DNA of 64,000 bases from Ottelia alismoides (GCA_037367405.1 JAZKJV010010748.1:62001-126000), one strand, 5' to 3'. Counted from the first letter of the stretch, positions 1 to 12,056 are shown. Translations and numbers: made by a program. Notes: a model not told the origin generated them from the sequence alone.

Positions 1-794
1 TTTATTTCTAATATATCTTCGGATGTCAAAGAAAGCTGTCGGTATTACCATCGTCGATTCTGGCAACTGTATAGAAAGACGAAGGTGGCAGAATGCTAAT
101 AGAGAGTAAACTCTTTCCCTTTGTTGTTGAAAGAGGTGGGACAACAATTTGAAATGTAAACTTGAGATAAATAGAACATATGAAAAATAACCAAGAAAGC
201 AACATGGATCTCCTCGATAATCCTAATCGCAACATTTCACAACAAAAATGACAACTCTTAACTGTTACTTCGCAATGTGTGGTGGCAGAGAGGCTGTTGA
301 TTGTAATCAGGGAAGTGTTTTCATAGCATCAATAAGGCCCATCTTGCCTTTTTTCCTCTTCATAGGTGTGGTTTTTACGTGCACCGCCATGAAAGCTTCG
401 GGTTTTTAAAGAGGATGAGCGAGAGAAAGTCGAGAGAGGGAGATAGTCACCACCACCATGGTGATGGAGTTCGCCTCCTCCGCACTCAAACTTCACTATC
501 ACACGATCAAGCGGGCCCTCGATGGAGCAAGCAGGGAGGGAGAGAAGGGGAGGTAGGAATGGTGCAGTCCGAGAGAAGATAGAGGGAAGGAGAGGGGTTA
601 CGAATAAAGTTCCAATGGCCATTGATGAAGGAGAGAAATCATTTCGGTTGAAACAACTGTTGGTGATTGGAGAGGAAAGGGTTTTGGCAGCAACATGAGA
701 AGGCATATGGACGGGGACAATCTCAAATCAACCGCATGAGGATATCCGGGAGAGGGAGGGCATACACGTGCCTCGAGGGATATGGAGAGGAAGA
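1..794. other. Intergenic, no supported gene
   Basis: Mostly AT-rich sequence with a purine-rich, more GC-rich stretch at about 410-600. Open frames on both strands there (about 67 and 125 codons) are low in complexity (His, Ser, Pro or Arg runs) and match no protein family I recognise. I see no promoter, splice pattern or RNA gene. Confidence 0.5.
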
Positions 795-986
795 GGATCC
801 TATGTTGTAATGAGGATTATAGCAGAGGTGTTGTAATTCTTTCTAGTTCTTTTGCTATTTGTTTTTCAAAATCCAACCTTATAGATTGAATTTTAGATTA
901 ATGCTTTACATATCCTTCAAATTTCGTTCAAATCTGAGCTTATTTGTTATTTTATCTCAATGATCAAACATTCATAAGTTCTAAGC
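795..986. mobile_element. Truncated MITE (dispersed family, copy I)
   Basis: The segment contains the terminal motif gaggtgttgtaattctt, followed by the arm beginning aaaatccaacctta, which matches the left arms of the copies at 9255-9580 and 13262-13625. The complementary right arm is missing; the sequence instead runs into a 41-bp tandem repeat. I infer a half-copy of a non-coding inverted-repeat element. Confidence 0.5.
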
Positions 987-1137
987 AAAGAATGATGTTA
1001 AGCTCTTCATGGTATATATATTGTCGTAAAGAATGATGTTAAGCTCTTCATGGTATATACATTGTCGTAAAGAATGATGTTAAGCTCTTCATGGTATATA
1101 TATTGTCGTAAAGAATGATGTTAAGCTCTTCATGGTA
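987..1137. repeat. 41-bp tandem repeat, about 3.7 copies
   Basis: The unit starts aaagaatgatgttaagctct and restarts at 987, 1028, 1069 and 1110, an exact 41-bp period with almost no divergence between units. Each complete unit ends with a TA-rich stretch and tgtcgt. It has no coding potential. Confidence 0.9.
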
Positions 1138-1762
1138 TGGATTAGGATTAGACCTTACATTTAAATGATTCCATGGTTGTGTAATCTACCCATTTAACAT
1201 CCATATGTCAATGTTTGAAGCTCACAACCACCATTTCCTAAAAAAATTCACAATATATGTTTTTAGTAAAATCTTCATCTGAATGTAATATTCTATTTAG
1301 CATTTTTTTTCATAGCATATGTTGTGACTAAAAGCTAGTAACCACAATTTCCTAAAACTTTTCTTGCACTCGACACAATTACAAACTCATTAGCTGCATA
1401 ATTCGATCCGATGTTTGTTTTGGTTGGATGTTTAATTGTGCCCTTTGATAAACGTGATAGATTGTAACTTCAAAATAAATAAATTGATGGATTTTCTGAT
1501 TTCGTTAAATTTATTTTTTAGCACCGGAAGCTGTTGAGCTTTTAAAAAGGATACAAAAGGTGATGAACAATAATGTGATGGGTCTTAGGTTTATGGATGT
1601 ACCGTTTAAAGGATTGACTTTGCAATTCAAAAAGGACTAATGGCACAGCTTGTTGCCCGCTTGCCTCATGTTTCAATGTAAACTTTTCTCCTTAAATTTA
1701 AGACAATCACACACATGATGAAGTTTGATCAGTTGATAAAATTTTCTAAGCCAAACTGCAAG

Positions 1763-2003
1763 GGAGGTGTTCGGTTCGGGAATAAGCATGAATAAGGATG
1801 TTGAAAAAGGAGAATAAAGGTATATTCTCTGTTCGGTTGGAAAGATATGAATAAGGAGAATAAGATGCAATAAAGATAGGAATAAGGGTGGAATAAGGTG
1901 AAATAAGGGTTATGGATGGGAATAACCATACTCTTGGAAATTGTGTCGGACGGAGAATATTTACCCCTTATTTCAATGTTTATCCTTCAAACGAACAGAG
2001 CCT
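1763..2003. mobile_element. MITE-like element with terminal inverted repeats
   Basis: The left end (ggtgttcggttcgggaataa) is an imperfect inverted match to the right end, whose reverse complement reads ggctctgttcgtttgaagg. Both arms continue into a related 'gaataagg' motif. Size (about 240 bp) and the gtgttcggtt-type terminus resemble Tourist or hAT-type plant MITEs. I could not define a target-site duplication, so the superfamily is uncertain. Confidence 0.45.
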
Positions 2004-2608
2004 AAAACTATTTCATCTCGAACTCAATTTCAAATTTTTTTTCTAAGGATCTGGGTACCCGTTCATGACACCTTTCGCAGCATTTCATTCGCATTAGATC
2101 GCACAAGCTACTGAAAAACAGGAAAATTTTCCACGCTGCTATATTTGTATATGACATTCACATTCTTTGCATAATCACAAGGATAAGAAGAACAAGAACC
2201 ATCAGCATTTCATTCATAACTTTTCATATAATTACATCATGTACAAGAGAATCTGCCAGTATATACAGTATATCCCAAAATTTTGTATAAAAGAGAAAGC
2301 ATTTATATCATAAAGTGAACCAAAAACTAAGACAAAAACAACATACCGTCTGGTATACACATGGACTCCTGAAGTCATCAACCCGCTACTGCGCTAAAGG
2401 CTCCTTGCCCGCCATGCGTGCAAGGACGAAAAAGCGTCAGCAGGCGCTGGTACTTCCCATAAACTAAAAAAATAACATGCATTTATTATTTCAAAAGCAA
2501 GCAAGTCGAAAGGTATGTATGATGAAAAATCTACCATTACCTGTGTAGAGAATGGTTTTCAACTGTTTGGTATGTAGTTCACATGTCTACCCTTTTTTCT
2601 CATTCTTC

Positions 2609-2649
<41 letters not shown>

Positions 2650-2650
<1 letters not shown>

Positions 2651-4136
2651 GCCTTTCAAATGAGACGTGGTCCTTCCATCCCTAAGGAAGGCCAACGATC
2701 TGGGCCATCGGATTCAAATGCCAACGACACCTTCAATTTTGTTACCCAAAACGACATTTTGGTCATGAACTTTTGCATTAATTATGCACTGTAATTAATG
2801 TTCCGAAATACTAAATTTAGCTAGTATTTTTTTGGTATTTTTCGCAATACCATATTTAAAAAATATCTAATTTTTTGTTGGACGATATTATCTGAGGCAT
2901 ATTTTGTATCTTCGCGTATTTTTTTTGTAGAATTTATGCTTCCTTTTGTATTGACTGCGTGTTTTTTGTTGAATCCGTTGTTCATTCAAAAATTCATCCG
3001 TTATTTGTAAATTTTGCATGGTTCTCTGTAAAATACAATTCATATTAGTATTTAATGTGTGGTTCTTGTAACAATTGTATGGTTCTTTGTATAATCAAAT
3101 TTGTATAGTTTTTTGTAAAATTTTGGTAGAAATTCACGCTTAATTGATGCGAATATACAAATCAAATTTGTATAAAACACATCTAAAATGTGTAATGCAC
3201 ATAAATATATACAAGATCTATAAAAATTTCAATTTTCATTTGCAGCCAATTGATTTGTAAAAATACATAACATATATGTATAATATATATAAAAAATGTA
3301 TAATACACATGAATATTGTACAATACACATCAATATTGTATCAAACTACGAATCAATCTTCATCCAGGACTGGTTGCAGCATCGTGTACATGCATCGCAA
3401 TCCGGGCTATGTGTTGTCGTCATTGTTTGCTTGAAGATCTTTGGCGATGATGGTGTGCTTAGTGCAGTTGAACGTTGACGGTGGACGTGGCTGGAGATAC
3501 CAATTGCACTGAACCGGTATCCATGAACCTCTTGTTGTTTCCTTTCGACGTGCAAAAGATTTGATCTTCAACATCTTGCTTGATGCGATTCTGATCGCTT
3601 GCGGTAGACACTTCAAACGAGATGAATCCGCTGCACGTTGTTCTTCATCATCTGTAATGCAATCCTTTGAATGGATTCAAGGTCAATCCAAGCAACATAA
3701 AAAAAATAATTTTCTTGAAATGATCGTCAGAGCAACTTCAACTTGTTGATTACTTTAACATTGACCCAACTAAAAGAAAGAATGAAAGATAACCTGTAAG
3801 CATTATACGATGAAGATGTGCGTGAACATTGGAGACGAGAAATCCATGTGCGTGAACATTGTGTATAGGGCATGGGAGGCAACCAAGATGTGCGAATATA
3901 GGGGACGAGAATAATTAGGTTTCTAAATTCGAATAGGCAATTAAGGTGATATTAATGGAGGAGATAATTGAGGTGGTTACATACTATATTTAGATAATGT
4001 ATAAAGACGAAAATAGGTTTTTCTTTAATTGACAAATAATATTTACATACCATTAATGACAACCACAAGATTAAAGACGGATGGCTGAGATTGTGGCCTT
4101 CCTTATGGATGGAAGGACCATGTCTCATTTGAAAGA
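2650..4136. mobile_element. TIR element inserted in a (TA)n tract
   Basis: The ends are inverted repeats of about 60 bp: tttcaaatgagacgtggtcc at the left matches the reverse complement of the right end with one change in this stretch, and both continue through 'cttccatcc(c/a)taaggaaggcca'. The element is about 1.5 kb and directly flanked by (TA)n on both sides (about 2611-2647 and 4139-4160). No protein-coding region is evident. Insertion into TA microsatellites recalls the Micron type of rice MITE, but the assignment is unproven. Confidence 0.6.
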
Positions 4137-4164
4137 TATCATATATATATATATATATATAGGG

Positions 4165-4314
4165 GCGATCCTATGAGATGGGATTATGGTGAGATAGGGC
4201 ATTCTGGACCTCTAGTTCCAACCGGGAGAGAGAAAGGCAGGAGAGAGAATACAGCAACTTGTGGTCCAGAATGTCCCATCTCACAATCTCACAAAATCTC
4301 ATCTCATATGATCA

Positions 4315-4316
<2 letters not shown>
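4165..4316. mobile_element. Foldback MITE in (TA)n
   Basis: The left arm (gatcctatgagatgggatta, then a block ending cattctggacc) is the inverse of the right arm (gtggtccagaatgtccc, ending atatgatcac). The central spacer is about 50 bp and purine-rich. TA repeats flank it on both sides. Its ends resemble those of the neighbour at 4347-4512. Confidence 0.65.
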
Positions 4317-4346
<30 letters not shown>

Positions 4347-4350
<4 letters not shown>

Positions 4351-4512
4351 TGATTCTATGAGAGCGAAAAGTTGTGAGAGCATGAGAGGGATGATTCTGG
4401 ACCACATGATTCTGTTTTCTCTCTCCTGGTCTTCTCTCTCCTAGGTGAACCATGTGGTCCAGAATCATCCTTCTCATGCTCTCACAACTTTTTGCTCTCA
4501 TAGGATCACTCA
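4347..4512. mobile_element. Foldback MITE in (TA)n, near-perfect hairpin
   Basis: The 166-bp segment is an almost perfect hairpin with arms of about 65 bp: tgagtgattctatgagagc at the left and its complement gctctcataggatcactca at the right, one mismatch. Further in, 'ggaccacatg' pairs with 'catgtggtcc'. It is flanked by (TA)n. Non-coding. Confidence 0.75.
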
Positions 4513-4803
4513 TATATATATATATATAAAGTTAGATGACGATCCCTAAATATAAAATTGATTTTTTACGTTTTAAATATCATGATTTTGGGTCTTGAAG
4601 ATCGTGTTTTGGATATTATATATATATATATATATATATAGTTGATGGCACTTATTTTCTTGTCTCCGTGGTATGTGCAAAGAATGTGAATATCATATGC
4701 AAATATAGCAATGCCTAAAAATTTTTTCCCTATTTTTCTGTAGTTTGTGCGATCTCCAGCGAATGAAATGCCGCGAAAATATCGTAAACGGGTACCCAGA
4801 TCC

Positions 4804-5949
4804 GATGGATCGACAAGTTATTCTTATTCAATTTTTGATGACGAATATGAGCATATAGTAGTGTCCTAGTAGTGGTCTTTTATAAGTACGTTTGTACTCC
4901 TATATTATACCAAAACAAGGATAATAGTGTGAACTTTTTAAAACATAATAAACAAGTATGATTCAAGATAGATCTGAAAAAAGCAAAGAATCCATATAAT
5001 CGACCTTACTTGATATGGGAAAATACTTTGTTGTTGTAGTTGATGATGAGGGCACAAGTGCAATTTCTAAGAAGTTAGTGGTATAAATATTATTAGAAAA
5101 AATCAAACGGACATAATAAATATCTTTTGTCAAATTCATAGTAAAACATAGATGTGATGTATACAATTAACAATTTTGAAGTATTCACAATCTAATTGAT
5201 GGCAAGCATCGTTAATTTGTTACTTCTCATAGTGTGATTATGATGACTTCTTTAAGTTGACATGTCATTTGTTGTTGTTGGAACAAACAACGTCATGCAC
5301 AATGTGGAAGCGATAAAGGCAATGATCATAAAGTAGGAAGGGAGAAGCGATGGCACACATAGACGGAGAAGAGATAAAGGAATACTATATCGTGGGTTAG
5401 AATGGAACATGTTATCGATGCTTTTTAAAATTTTGCATTTCATTAACTGGAATATAATTTTTTTGTCAAAAAAAAATGAACGGTTGAACCTGTGATTTGG
5501 TTCAATTGTTTCAACCGGGTCAAGCAGTCCAACCGTATTTTAAATGATTTTTATTTTCTAAGTAAAAATCGAGTGCTTGGACCATTTTTCTTACGGTTTT
5601 TGGTTTAACCGGTTTAACCGTTCAGTTCCATGCGATTTCTAAAACCTTGTTGATCACATATGTCAGTGGAGCGAAATCCACATAAACTCTCTTTCCAGAA
5701 AGGAATTCATGCAATTATTTAAGGTGTTTGCTCAACCCAATAGCTTAAACATGACCTATATTAGGAATTACTTTTTTTTTCAATGTATATTATGAGAATT
5801 AGATTCAAGGAAATGGCTTTTGATAGGAAATAACTCCATGGTGACAAGTGGTCAAGAATCTTACAAACACATGCATCAACGTACCTACACATACTTTATT
5901 ACATAGAGATCCTCTGTTGTGCCTGTGATGTTGTGTCTAATGTGGTCGC
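4804..5949. other. Intergenic, with a decayed aaccgg-rich repeat
   Basis: No gene is supported. Around 5478-5640, gaacggttgaacc at the left is inverted as ggtttaaccgttc at the right, with other ccggtt motifs between. This resembles non-autonomous TIR repeats rich in aaccggtt that are common in plants. The rest is AT-rich with only short, unrecognisable open frames. Confidence 0.4.
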
Positions 5950-6403
5950 CAGGGGCGGACCCATGTTTGGACGAGGTCGGGCACATGCCCCCCTCCGTTC
6001 CAAAGACCTATTTTTTCATAATATATTTAATCTCAATATTTGATATAACTTGTATAGTGTCCAAGGCAATGCCCCCTTCATGCCAATCAAATCTTCCACG
6101 TACTTCCCATATACTCCCATTGCCTTTTTAATCATTATGATTAATCTCTCACCACTCCATTTATATCTCTACCTCGCATTAATACTCACTCCAATAATCT
6201 GTCACCCATGCATTAATCTCGTGATCCATACATACTCCCTTATCAATTTCCTTGAACAAACCCTTGTGATGAATCATCTGTCCTCAATCACATCTCTCTC
6301 AAAAATTTAGTCTCTCCATTTGATGCTCTAGTCATTCCCAAATAATCATTCTCCCCTCAACAACAATTCTCTGTCAATTTCCTATGTAAATGTATTAATA
6401 ATT

Positions 6404-8011
6404 GGGATATTTACACCCATAACTCTGAGTAATTTGGTAATTACCCCAGAAACCCTCGATAATCACGAATTACATACAGAACCTCGAGTAATGCTTAACC
6501 ATTACATGGTATAACCTGTGTCAAGTTCCGTCTTGATTCTCCGTTAACTTTAACGAGAAAAGTCATATATTGACCATTTTACCCTTCGAAAACACATCAT
6601 ATTTATGACATAATGCCATTCTTTAAATGAAACAAAATTATACCCCCTCTCCTCGGCAAGTTGCCCCTCTCTGCCCCGCACCTCCGCCGCCCACCCCTCG
6701 CGAGCGAGCTCCAGCAACGCACCCATCCCCCGGCTGGCCAAGCTCCAATCGTGCCTCTGCCTCCCGCATGCGTACTCCAGCTACCGCCCCCTTCCCCCGT
6801 GCCTCCGCCCCATGCGAGCTCCAACAGACCCCCTCCCCTCGCACGCATCTGCCTCATTCTGACCCGCAAACTCCAGACAACACCCTGCATGCCGGCAAGC
6901 TCGAGGACCCCGTCGTGCCGCAAGCACCAGACCACCGACATCCCCCCTCCCCCGCGTGCATCTGCCTCGTGCCCCCTCCCCTGCGCCCGCGCCTCTGCCT
7001 CCCTTCATGTGAACTCTCTCCCCGCGTCTCCGCCCCCAACCCCCCTGTGCATCTGCCTCCTGCACCCACTCCCCTCCGCCCCCGACGCAGCTGCCTCCGG
7101 CTCCCCACCTCCGACGCATCTGCCTCCTGTCCCCTCCCCTGTGCGCGCGCGCCTCTGCCTCTCGCATGTGAGCTCCCTCCCCGTGTCTCCGCCCCCAACC
7201 CCCCTGTGCATCTGCCTCCTGCACCCACTCCCCTCCGCCCCCGGCGCAGCTGCCTCGGCTCCCCCCACCTCCGACGCATCTGCCTCCTGCCCCCTCCCCT
7301 GTGCGCACGCACCTCTGCCTCTTGCATGTGAGCTCCCTCCCTGCGTCTCCGCCCCCAACCCCCCTGTGCATCTGCCTCCTGCACTCGCTCCCCAATTTGC
7401 CTCCTGCCCCCTTCCTTGTGCACGCGTGCCTCTGCCTCCCACATGTGAGCGAGCTCCCTCACTGCGTCTCCGCCCCAACCCCCTGCGCATCTGCCCCTCC
7501 CCCCTGCCCCGCGCCCGCAAGGTCCAGACCAACCCCCCGTCGCATGCTGGCAAGCTCCAGGAACCCTCCAACCCGCGCCTGCAATGTCCAGACTAGCCCT
7601 GCCGCTCGCCCAAGCTCCGGGCACCCTCCCATCCCCCACCATGCCGAAACCAACCCCCGGCGCTCCAGGCACCCTCCAGCATGCCCGCAAGCTCCAGACC
7701 GGCCCCTTGCTCGCCCGCACTCCCGACCAACCTCCCCGCACTCCAGACCAACCCCCCTACTTGCCCGCATTCCAGACCAGGCCCCCCACGCAAGCTCGAA
7801 CTCACCTCCTGCTCTTTTTGATTAATCTCAACCATTCGATTCATTGATTGGTTAGATTAACTCAGCCATCTGGTTGAGTTAATGCTTAAACTAACGGAAG
7901 GTTATATGTGTAAAACGGAGCGGTTATTTAGGGTCTTCAGTATAATTAGTGATTATCGAGGGTTCTTGGGGTAATTACCAAATTACTCAGGGTTATGGGT
8001 GTAAATATCCC
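6404..8011. mobile_element. Mutator-type element carrying C-rich DNA (Pack-MULE-like)
   Basis: Long inverted ends both begin gggatatttacacccataac and stay near-identical for about 63 bp (through 'cctcgataatcac'), with weaker similarity beyond. A perfect 9-bp direct duplication, ttaataatt, flanks the element (6395-6403 and 8012-8020), as expected for Mutator elements. Inside, 6640-7810 is strongly C-rich on the plus strand, unlike the AT-rich surroundings. It may be captured genic or promoter DNA later expanded as a minisatellite. No transposase is present. The long Pro/Cys/Leu-rich and Gly/Arg-rich open frames on the two strands are products of this base bias. Confidence 0.85.
6958..7510. repeat. 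About 160-bp C-rich minisatellite
   Basis: Units start gcatctgcctc at 6958, 7116 and 7276 (periods 158 and 160 bp), with a partial fourth unit from about 7391. Each unit contains cgtctccgcccccaacccc and an internal second gcatctgcctcctg. The plus strand is almost free of G-runs, so G is concentrated on the minus strand. Confidence 0.85.
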
Positions 8012-8056
8012 TTAATAATTATTAATCGTCGATATTTTATCTATGAACTTCGAGTT

Positions 8057-8775
8057 AGGGTTAAAAACCGGACTGGACCAGTCGGTCGGATCAGTTGGAC
8101 CGGGAACTGGCCCCGACCCGGTCGATTCGGTCGGTTTTTTGTAATTAATTTCAAAAAATAAAAAAATAAAAATTCGGGTTCGACCAGTGGTCGAACCGGG
8201 TTGACCCGGATGGTCAGACCAGGTTGACTCGGAGTGACCCAATTTTGATGGTTTGGTCATTTTCAAAAAATAAAGATTTAAATAATAAAATAATGGGGTT
8301 TTTATCATGTATACTCTTTCTTAACTTCTACAATATAAGGTATGTCCCTCTCTTTTTTTAATTATACATTGCGTCAGTGCTTTCTTAAAGTAATTTTCTA
8401 GAAGCAACTATAAATAAATGATTACAATATTATATTCATATATAATTCTAGAAAATGTGACTAACTTTATAGAGTTTTACTCGAAATAGAAAATCATGTT
8501 ATTCTATTTAAAGATTTGAAATTTCTAACGATTATTTCATTGATATATAAATAACATACTTACATATATGTATCCGGTTTTATTGGTTCAAAAAAATCGG
8601 TTCGACCGATCTGACTAGTAAATTAAGCTCGATCCTATTTTTTTCCGAGTCGATAAGAATGATGACGTCATGCTGATGTCATCACCAGTCCGACCAATTT
8701 GGATCGACGGTTCGACCCTGTTGGACCAATCGAAGACTGACTGGTTCAATGTCCGGTCTGATTTTTATAATCTTG
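8057..8775. mobile_element. Possible TIR element rich in ccggt/ggttcgacc motifs
   Basis: The left end (ttaaaaaccggactggacc, then agtcggtc) is imperfectly inverted at the right end, whose reverse complement contains aaaatcagaccggac and ccagtcagtc. Both arms are full of ccggtt/ggttcgacc words and the centre is AT-rich. This matches a widespread class of non-autonomous plant repeats. No duplication was found, so exact limits are uncertain. Confidence 0.4.
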
Positions 8776-9254
8776 CTTCAAGTACCATCAGATAAGTGTA
8801 AGTTTAAATGAATGAATAATACTTTATTTACATATATTGAAAAGGATACACTCGATTCCATTAGTAATGAATGAATTATAAATTGCATTCAATGTATAAA
8901 AAACAGATGAAGTCATTAGCAAACGCAAGTATCAATATAATAATAATAGTTGTTTATTAGTTTATTTTCCATTAATATTCATCTTATACCACAACAATCT
9001 TATTGACTCTTGCACTACAACCATTTAGAAAAGGCATGTGTTAAATATAGAAAGATTATAAAGATCATGGCATGATTGCAAACCTTACATAGGTTGTGGT
9101 CTAATTTGATTAGAATCTACGGTCATTGTGTAAAAAATAGTTTTACATTCTTTTTAGAAATATACCTTGAATTTTGATTTTTTATAAAGATATTTACTGA
9201 TAATAGAATGATGTAAATTCGGGAGCTGATCATTTACTCTAATGAGTTACACTA

Positions 9255-9580
9255 GAGGTGTCGTAATCCTTTTATTTATTTTTTTGATCCAAAATCCAAC
9301 ATTATTTACCGAATCTTGGATTAATGCTCTACATATTCTCAAAATTTCGCTCAAATCTGAACTTATTTGCTATTTTATCTTAATGGTTAAAGGTTCAAGT
9401 CTTTTTTAAATGCAATTTAAGTTGCTTAAATGTTGATGAAATCTTTGATCATTAAAATAAAATAGTAAATAACCTCGATATTATAGTCAAGTTTAGATGA
9501 TATGTAGAGCAATGATCCCATAATCAATCTATAAGGTTGGATTTTACGATCGAAATCGAAAAAATGGATTACAACACCTC
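9255..9580. mobile_element. MITE (dispersed family, copy II)
   Basis: The ends gaggtgtcgtaatcc and ggattacaacacctc are inverted with one mismatch. The arms continue as complementary copies: aaaatccaac at the left against gttggatttta at the right, and gctctacatat against atatgtagagc. The body matches copies at 795-986, 13262-13625 and about 63630-63735. It lies near the right end of the hAT-type element, so it either inserted there or was carried along. Confidence 0.65.
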
Positions 9581-9662
9581 CGAGAGCATCCGAGACTATA
9601 AAATCCGCCCCCTACTTCGATGTGAGTGCCCCACCTACCAACAAATCCTAGGTCCGCCACTG

Positions 9663-11729
9663 GTGGTCGCATGAATCGTTTGATCGTGATCGAACGGTTC
9701 ACACGATTTCCCACAGTATATGCTCACAAAAAGTGTAAAATCGTGCGAACCGCTCAACAGATTCTGTTGCGCTCCCGCAGACGATCTGTCTCCACTTTAT
9801 TATCCTCTTTCTCGACCTATATTCACTAAAAGAAACTCAATAGTAACCTGTAATTCTAAGATCCACACTATATTTTAAATTGCTTACTATGTTTATTTTA
9901 TATTTATATATATAAGCAAATGTTACTGTATCATGCAATAATATTTATTTTCTAGCAGACAATCCTATATGACGATAATGATTTTAGTGATGAAACAAAT
10001 TGAGCATAAATAAAATAAATAAAATATGGATCGAGTTATGCATATATCAATTATTTTTAACTAATGTAATTTTGATTCAAAGGAAAAAATCGTGAGCTAC
10101 AATAATTCACTCATGGTGCTGAATCATGTGAATTATATACTCGGCTGCTTTTTTATTAGTGTTCGTAGATATTTGATCAACTGGTTCACAAAAATTAGCA
10201 ATCACTTCATTTGTTTTTTTTCACGAAGAAGATTTGTTTAAGTCACTTCGTTTTCTTTTTTATTTCAAAAATCTTCTCTTTTGTCTATTACTTTTTCCTC
10301 GTTGACGAGTCCCAAACTCACATTTATGAACAGAAAGATCAGAATAATCAACCACGTAGTCGATTATTTAAATCCATGTGTTTTCATATTATTTATTTGA
10401 ATAAATTAAAATTCTTATTATCGGATGACATGATACTCAAAAAGATCAGAATTCTTGATTAATATATAAACACACAACAAAATCGACCTATAACCATATC
10501 TTCCATAGTTAAATGTATCTCAACCTTCGCTCTACTTACTAAAACATCCCAACCAATAAGATAATGACGCAACGTCTTGTCTTTCAACCCTCTTCGAAAA
10601 TCGTCGACTCGTACTATATATGCACGATGATAATATAGAAGTTGACGAAGTTGAGTAGTCATGACAAGAACGAAGACTTTACAAGTCAACAAATAACTAT
10701 TGTTATATGATTTATTGTTGGAAATGTAGCAACAAATACGATATTCTTTGAAAAAAATCGGATAATGAAAAATAATTGGAATATAAAGATACTCAAGATC
10801 AAAATATCTAAGCCAACACGTAAAAGAGTGTTAATCGCTAGACACAATCGAATCGAACTGTAATAAAACACATAAATTTAAGTTCAATTCAATAAAAAGG
10901 TTCGAAAGTTCAAGTTCGGTTCAATAAATATTAGATATGGTATGTTCGATTGTGAGTTCGTTTAAAAATATATGTTCGAATTCAGTTCAACAATAATCTG
11001 TTAACGATTCGACTTAATTCGAACTTGTTTAAATAAACAAGTTCGAAATTGGAGTTCGATAATAAGGTTCTACTGTCAGTAAAAAAAAGGAATTATTTAA
11101 ATAGAAGTGGTAGAAACCCATCTATCAATACCATACTATTTTTAACCTAAAAAATTCTCATGTGCACGGATGTGAAGTTACAAACACATATACATATATC
11201 GAACTCGGAAGTTTTATCGAACGAATGTGTACTAAAATTCATTTTGGTTTGCTAAGTTCGAAATAAAATTTAAAGATCATCTTCGGTTCGTTTAGAAATG
11301 AACGAATATATTTTGAACTATTATGGAACAAACTCTAATTGAACACGGGTTTTATCATATTCAGTTCGATTAGCATTCCTACCAAATCACATTGATAATG
11401 GTACAATCAATCTAAGTGTCGAGATGCTGTTAATTTAACAATCAAGGTGACAATATTTAGAATAATCTGATGATGAGCTTCCAAGATAACTACATAATAT
11501 TATCATCATCTTATCATCAACGAGAACACAACATGGCCTCCTATCCACAACGTCCACGTCACCATGTCCATATCAAACGAGCACATGCCCAAGACCGGAC
11601 CGTGTCTATCGGGATCCGTAAGTGCAGCTCACGTCTTTCCTCCTCCTCCGTCCAATTAATTTTTATTATTTAAATTTGATATCAGAAATTCACACATTAA
11701 CATGCACAGGGTAAAATATATATGCCTCC
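9663..11729. other. Intergenic, AT-rich, no supported gene
   Basis: The region 10830-11390 is rich in gttcga/ttcggttc words. Its left part (aatcgaatcgaactg) is weakly inverted at the right (cagttcgattagc), suggesting an old TIR repeat. Open frames such as the 77-codon minus-strand frame at 10459-10692 lack any family signature and any promoter or intron pattern. I see no RNA genes. Confidence 0.4.
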
Positions 11730-12056
11730 TTGGAGAGCTAAAACTCTCCACTCTATTTTTCAAATATTTTTTTATTTTTTTAAAATTAAAACTGTGTAAA
11801 TTTATTATTATATCCGTATATTATATCATTCAAAATTCATGCAAAATAAGACTCCTACGACCTCCATCCAGACGGGATCGATTTAAAAAATCACGCGACA
11901 GTTAAAAAATGATTGTTTTCATGGAAGTCGTAGGAGTCTTAATTTTACATGAAATTTGAATGACATAATATATTATATATAGTGATGAATATTGATGGAA
12001 AAAATTAAAAAAAAATAAAAAATAGAGAAAATGAAACAGGAGAGCTAAGTTAGCTA
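11730..12056. mobile_element. Foldback MITE
   Basis: The arms are complementary over about 140 bp: ggagagctaa / ctctatttttc at the left, tagagaaaatg / ggagagctaa at the right. The inner arms gactcctacgacctccat and atggaagtcgtaggagtc pair almost perfectly about a 48-bp spacer. Non-coding. It lies some 250 bp beyond the 3' end of the calmodulin-like gene and could lie in its 3' flank. Confidence 0.65.

Larger units (their letters stand above)
2047..4803. mobile_element. Long-TIR DNA element, non-autonomous
   Basis: The two ends are long inverted repeats of about 135 bp with roughly 80% identity by eye. Both begin ggatctgggtacccgtt and share internal blocks such as gcatttcattcgc, agatcgcacaa and attcacattctttgca. 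Nothing inside resembles a transposase. The middle is filled by TA microsatellites and nested inverted-repeat elements. I see no clear target-site duplication. Long TIRs suggest a Mutator-type element, but that is inference. Confidence 0.6.
5950..9662. mobile_element. hAT-type non-autonomous transposon with nested insertions
   Basis: The element starts caggggcggacc and ends ggtccgccactg, giving inverted termini CAGGGGCGGACC and CAGTGGCGGACC. It is bounded by a perfect 8-bp direct duplication, gtggtcgc, at 5942-5949 and 9663-9670. An 8-bp duplication with CAG-type termini is the hAT signature. No transposase reading frame is visible. Of its 3.7 kb, 1.6 kb is a nested Mutator-type element and much of the rest is MITE sequence, so it is a non-autonomous copy that collected later insertions. 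Confidence 0.88.

Noticed and set aside
329..706. 125-codon minus-strand frame near the left edge
   Set aside because: Low-complexity Ser/Pro/His composition and no supporting context.
987..1137. Short regular repeats that could suggest a CRISPR array
   Set aside because: Units are contiguous with no unique spacers, and this is eukaryotic DNA.
6661..7596. 311-codon Pro/Cys/Leu-rich open frame, with large Gly/Arg-rich frames opposite
   Set aside because: It lies in the C-rich minisatellite of the Mutator-type element; openness in several frames follows from base bias and repetition, and there is no domain or promoter.
10459..10692. 77-codon minus-strand frame with plausible amino-acid composition
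   Set aside because: No family signature, promoter or exon context; length is within chance for this region.
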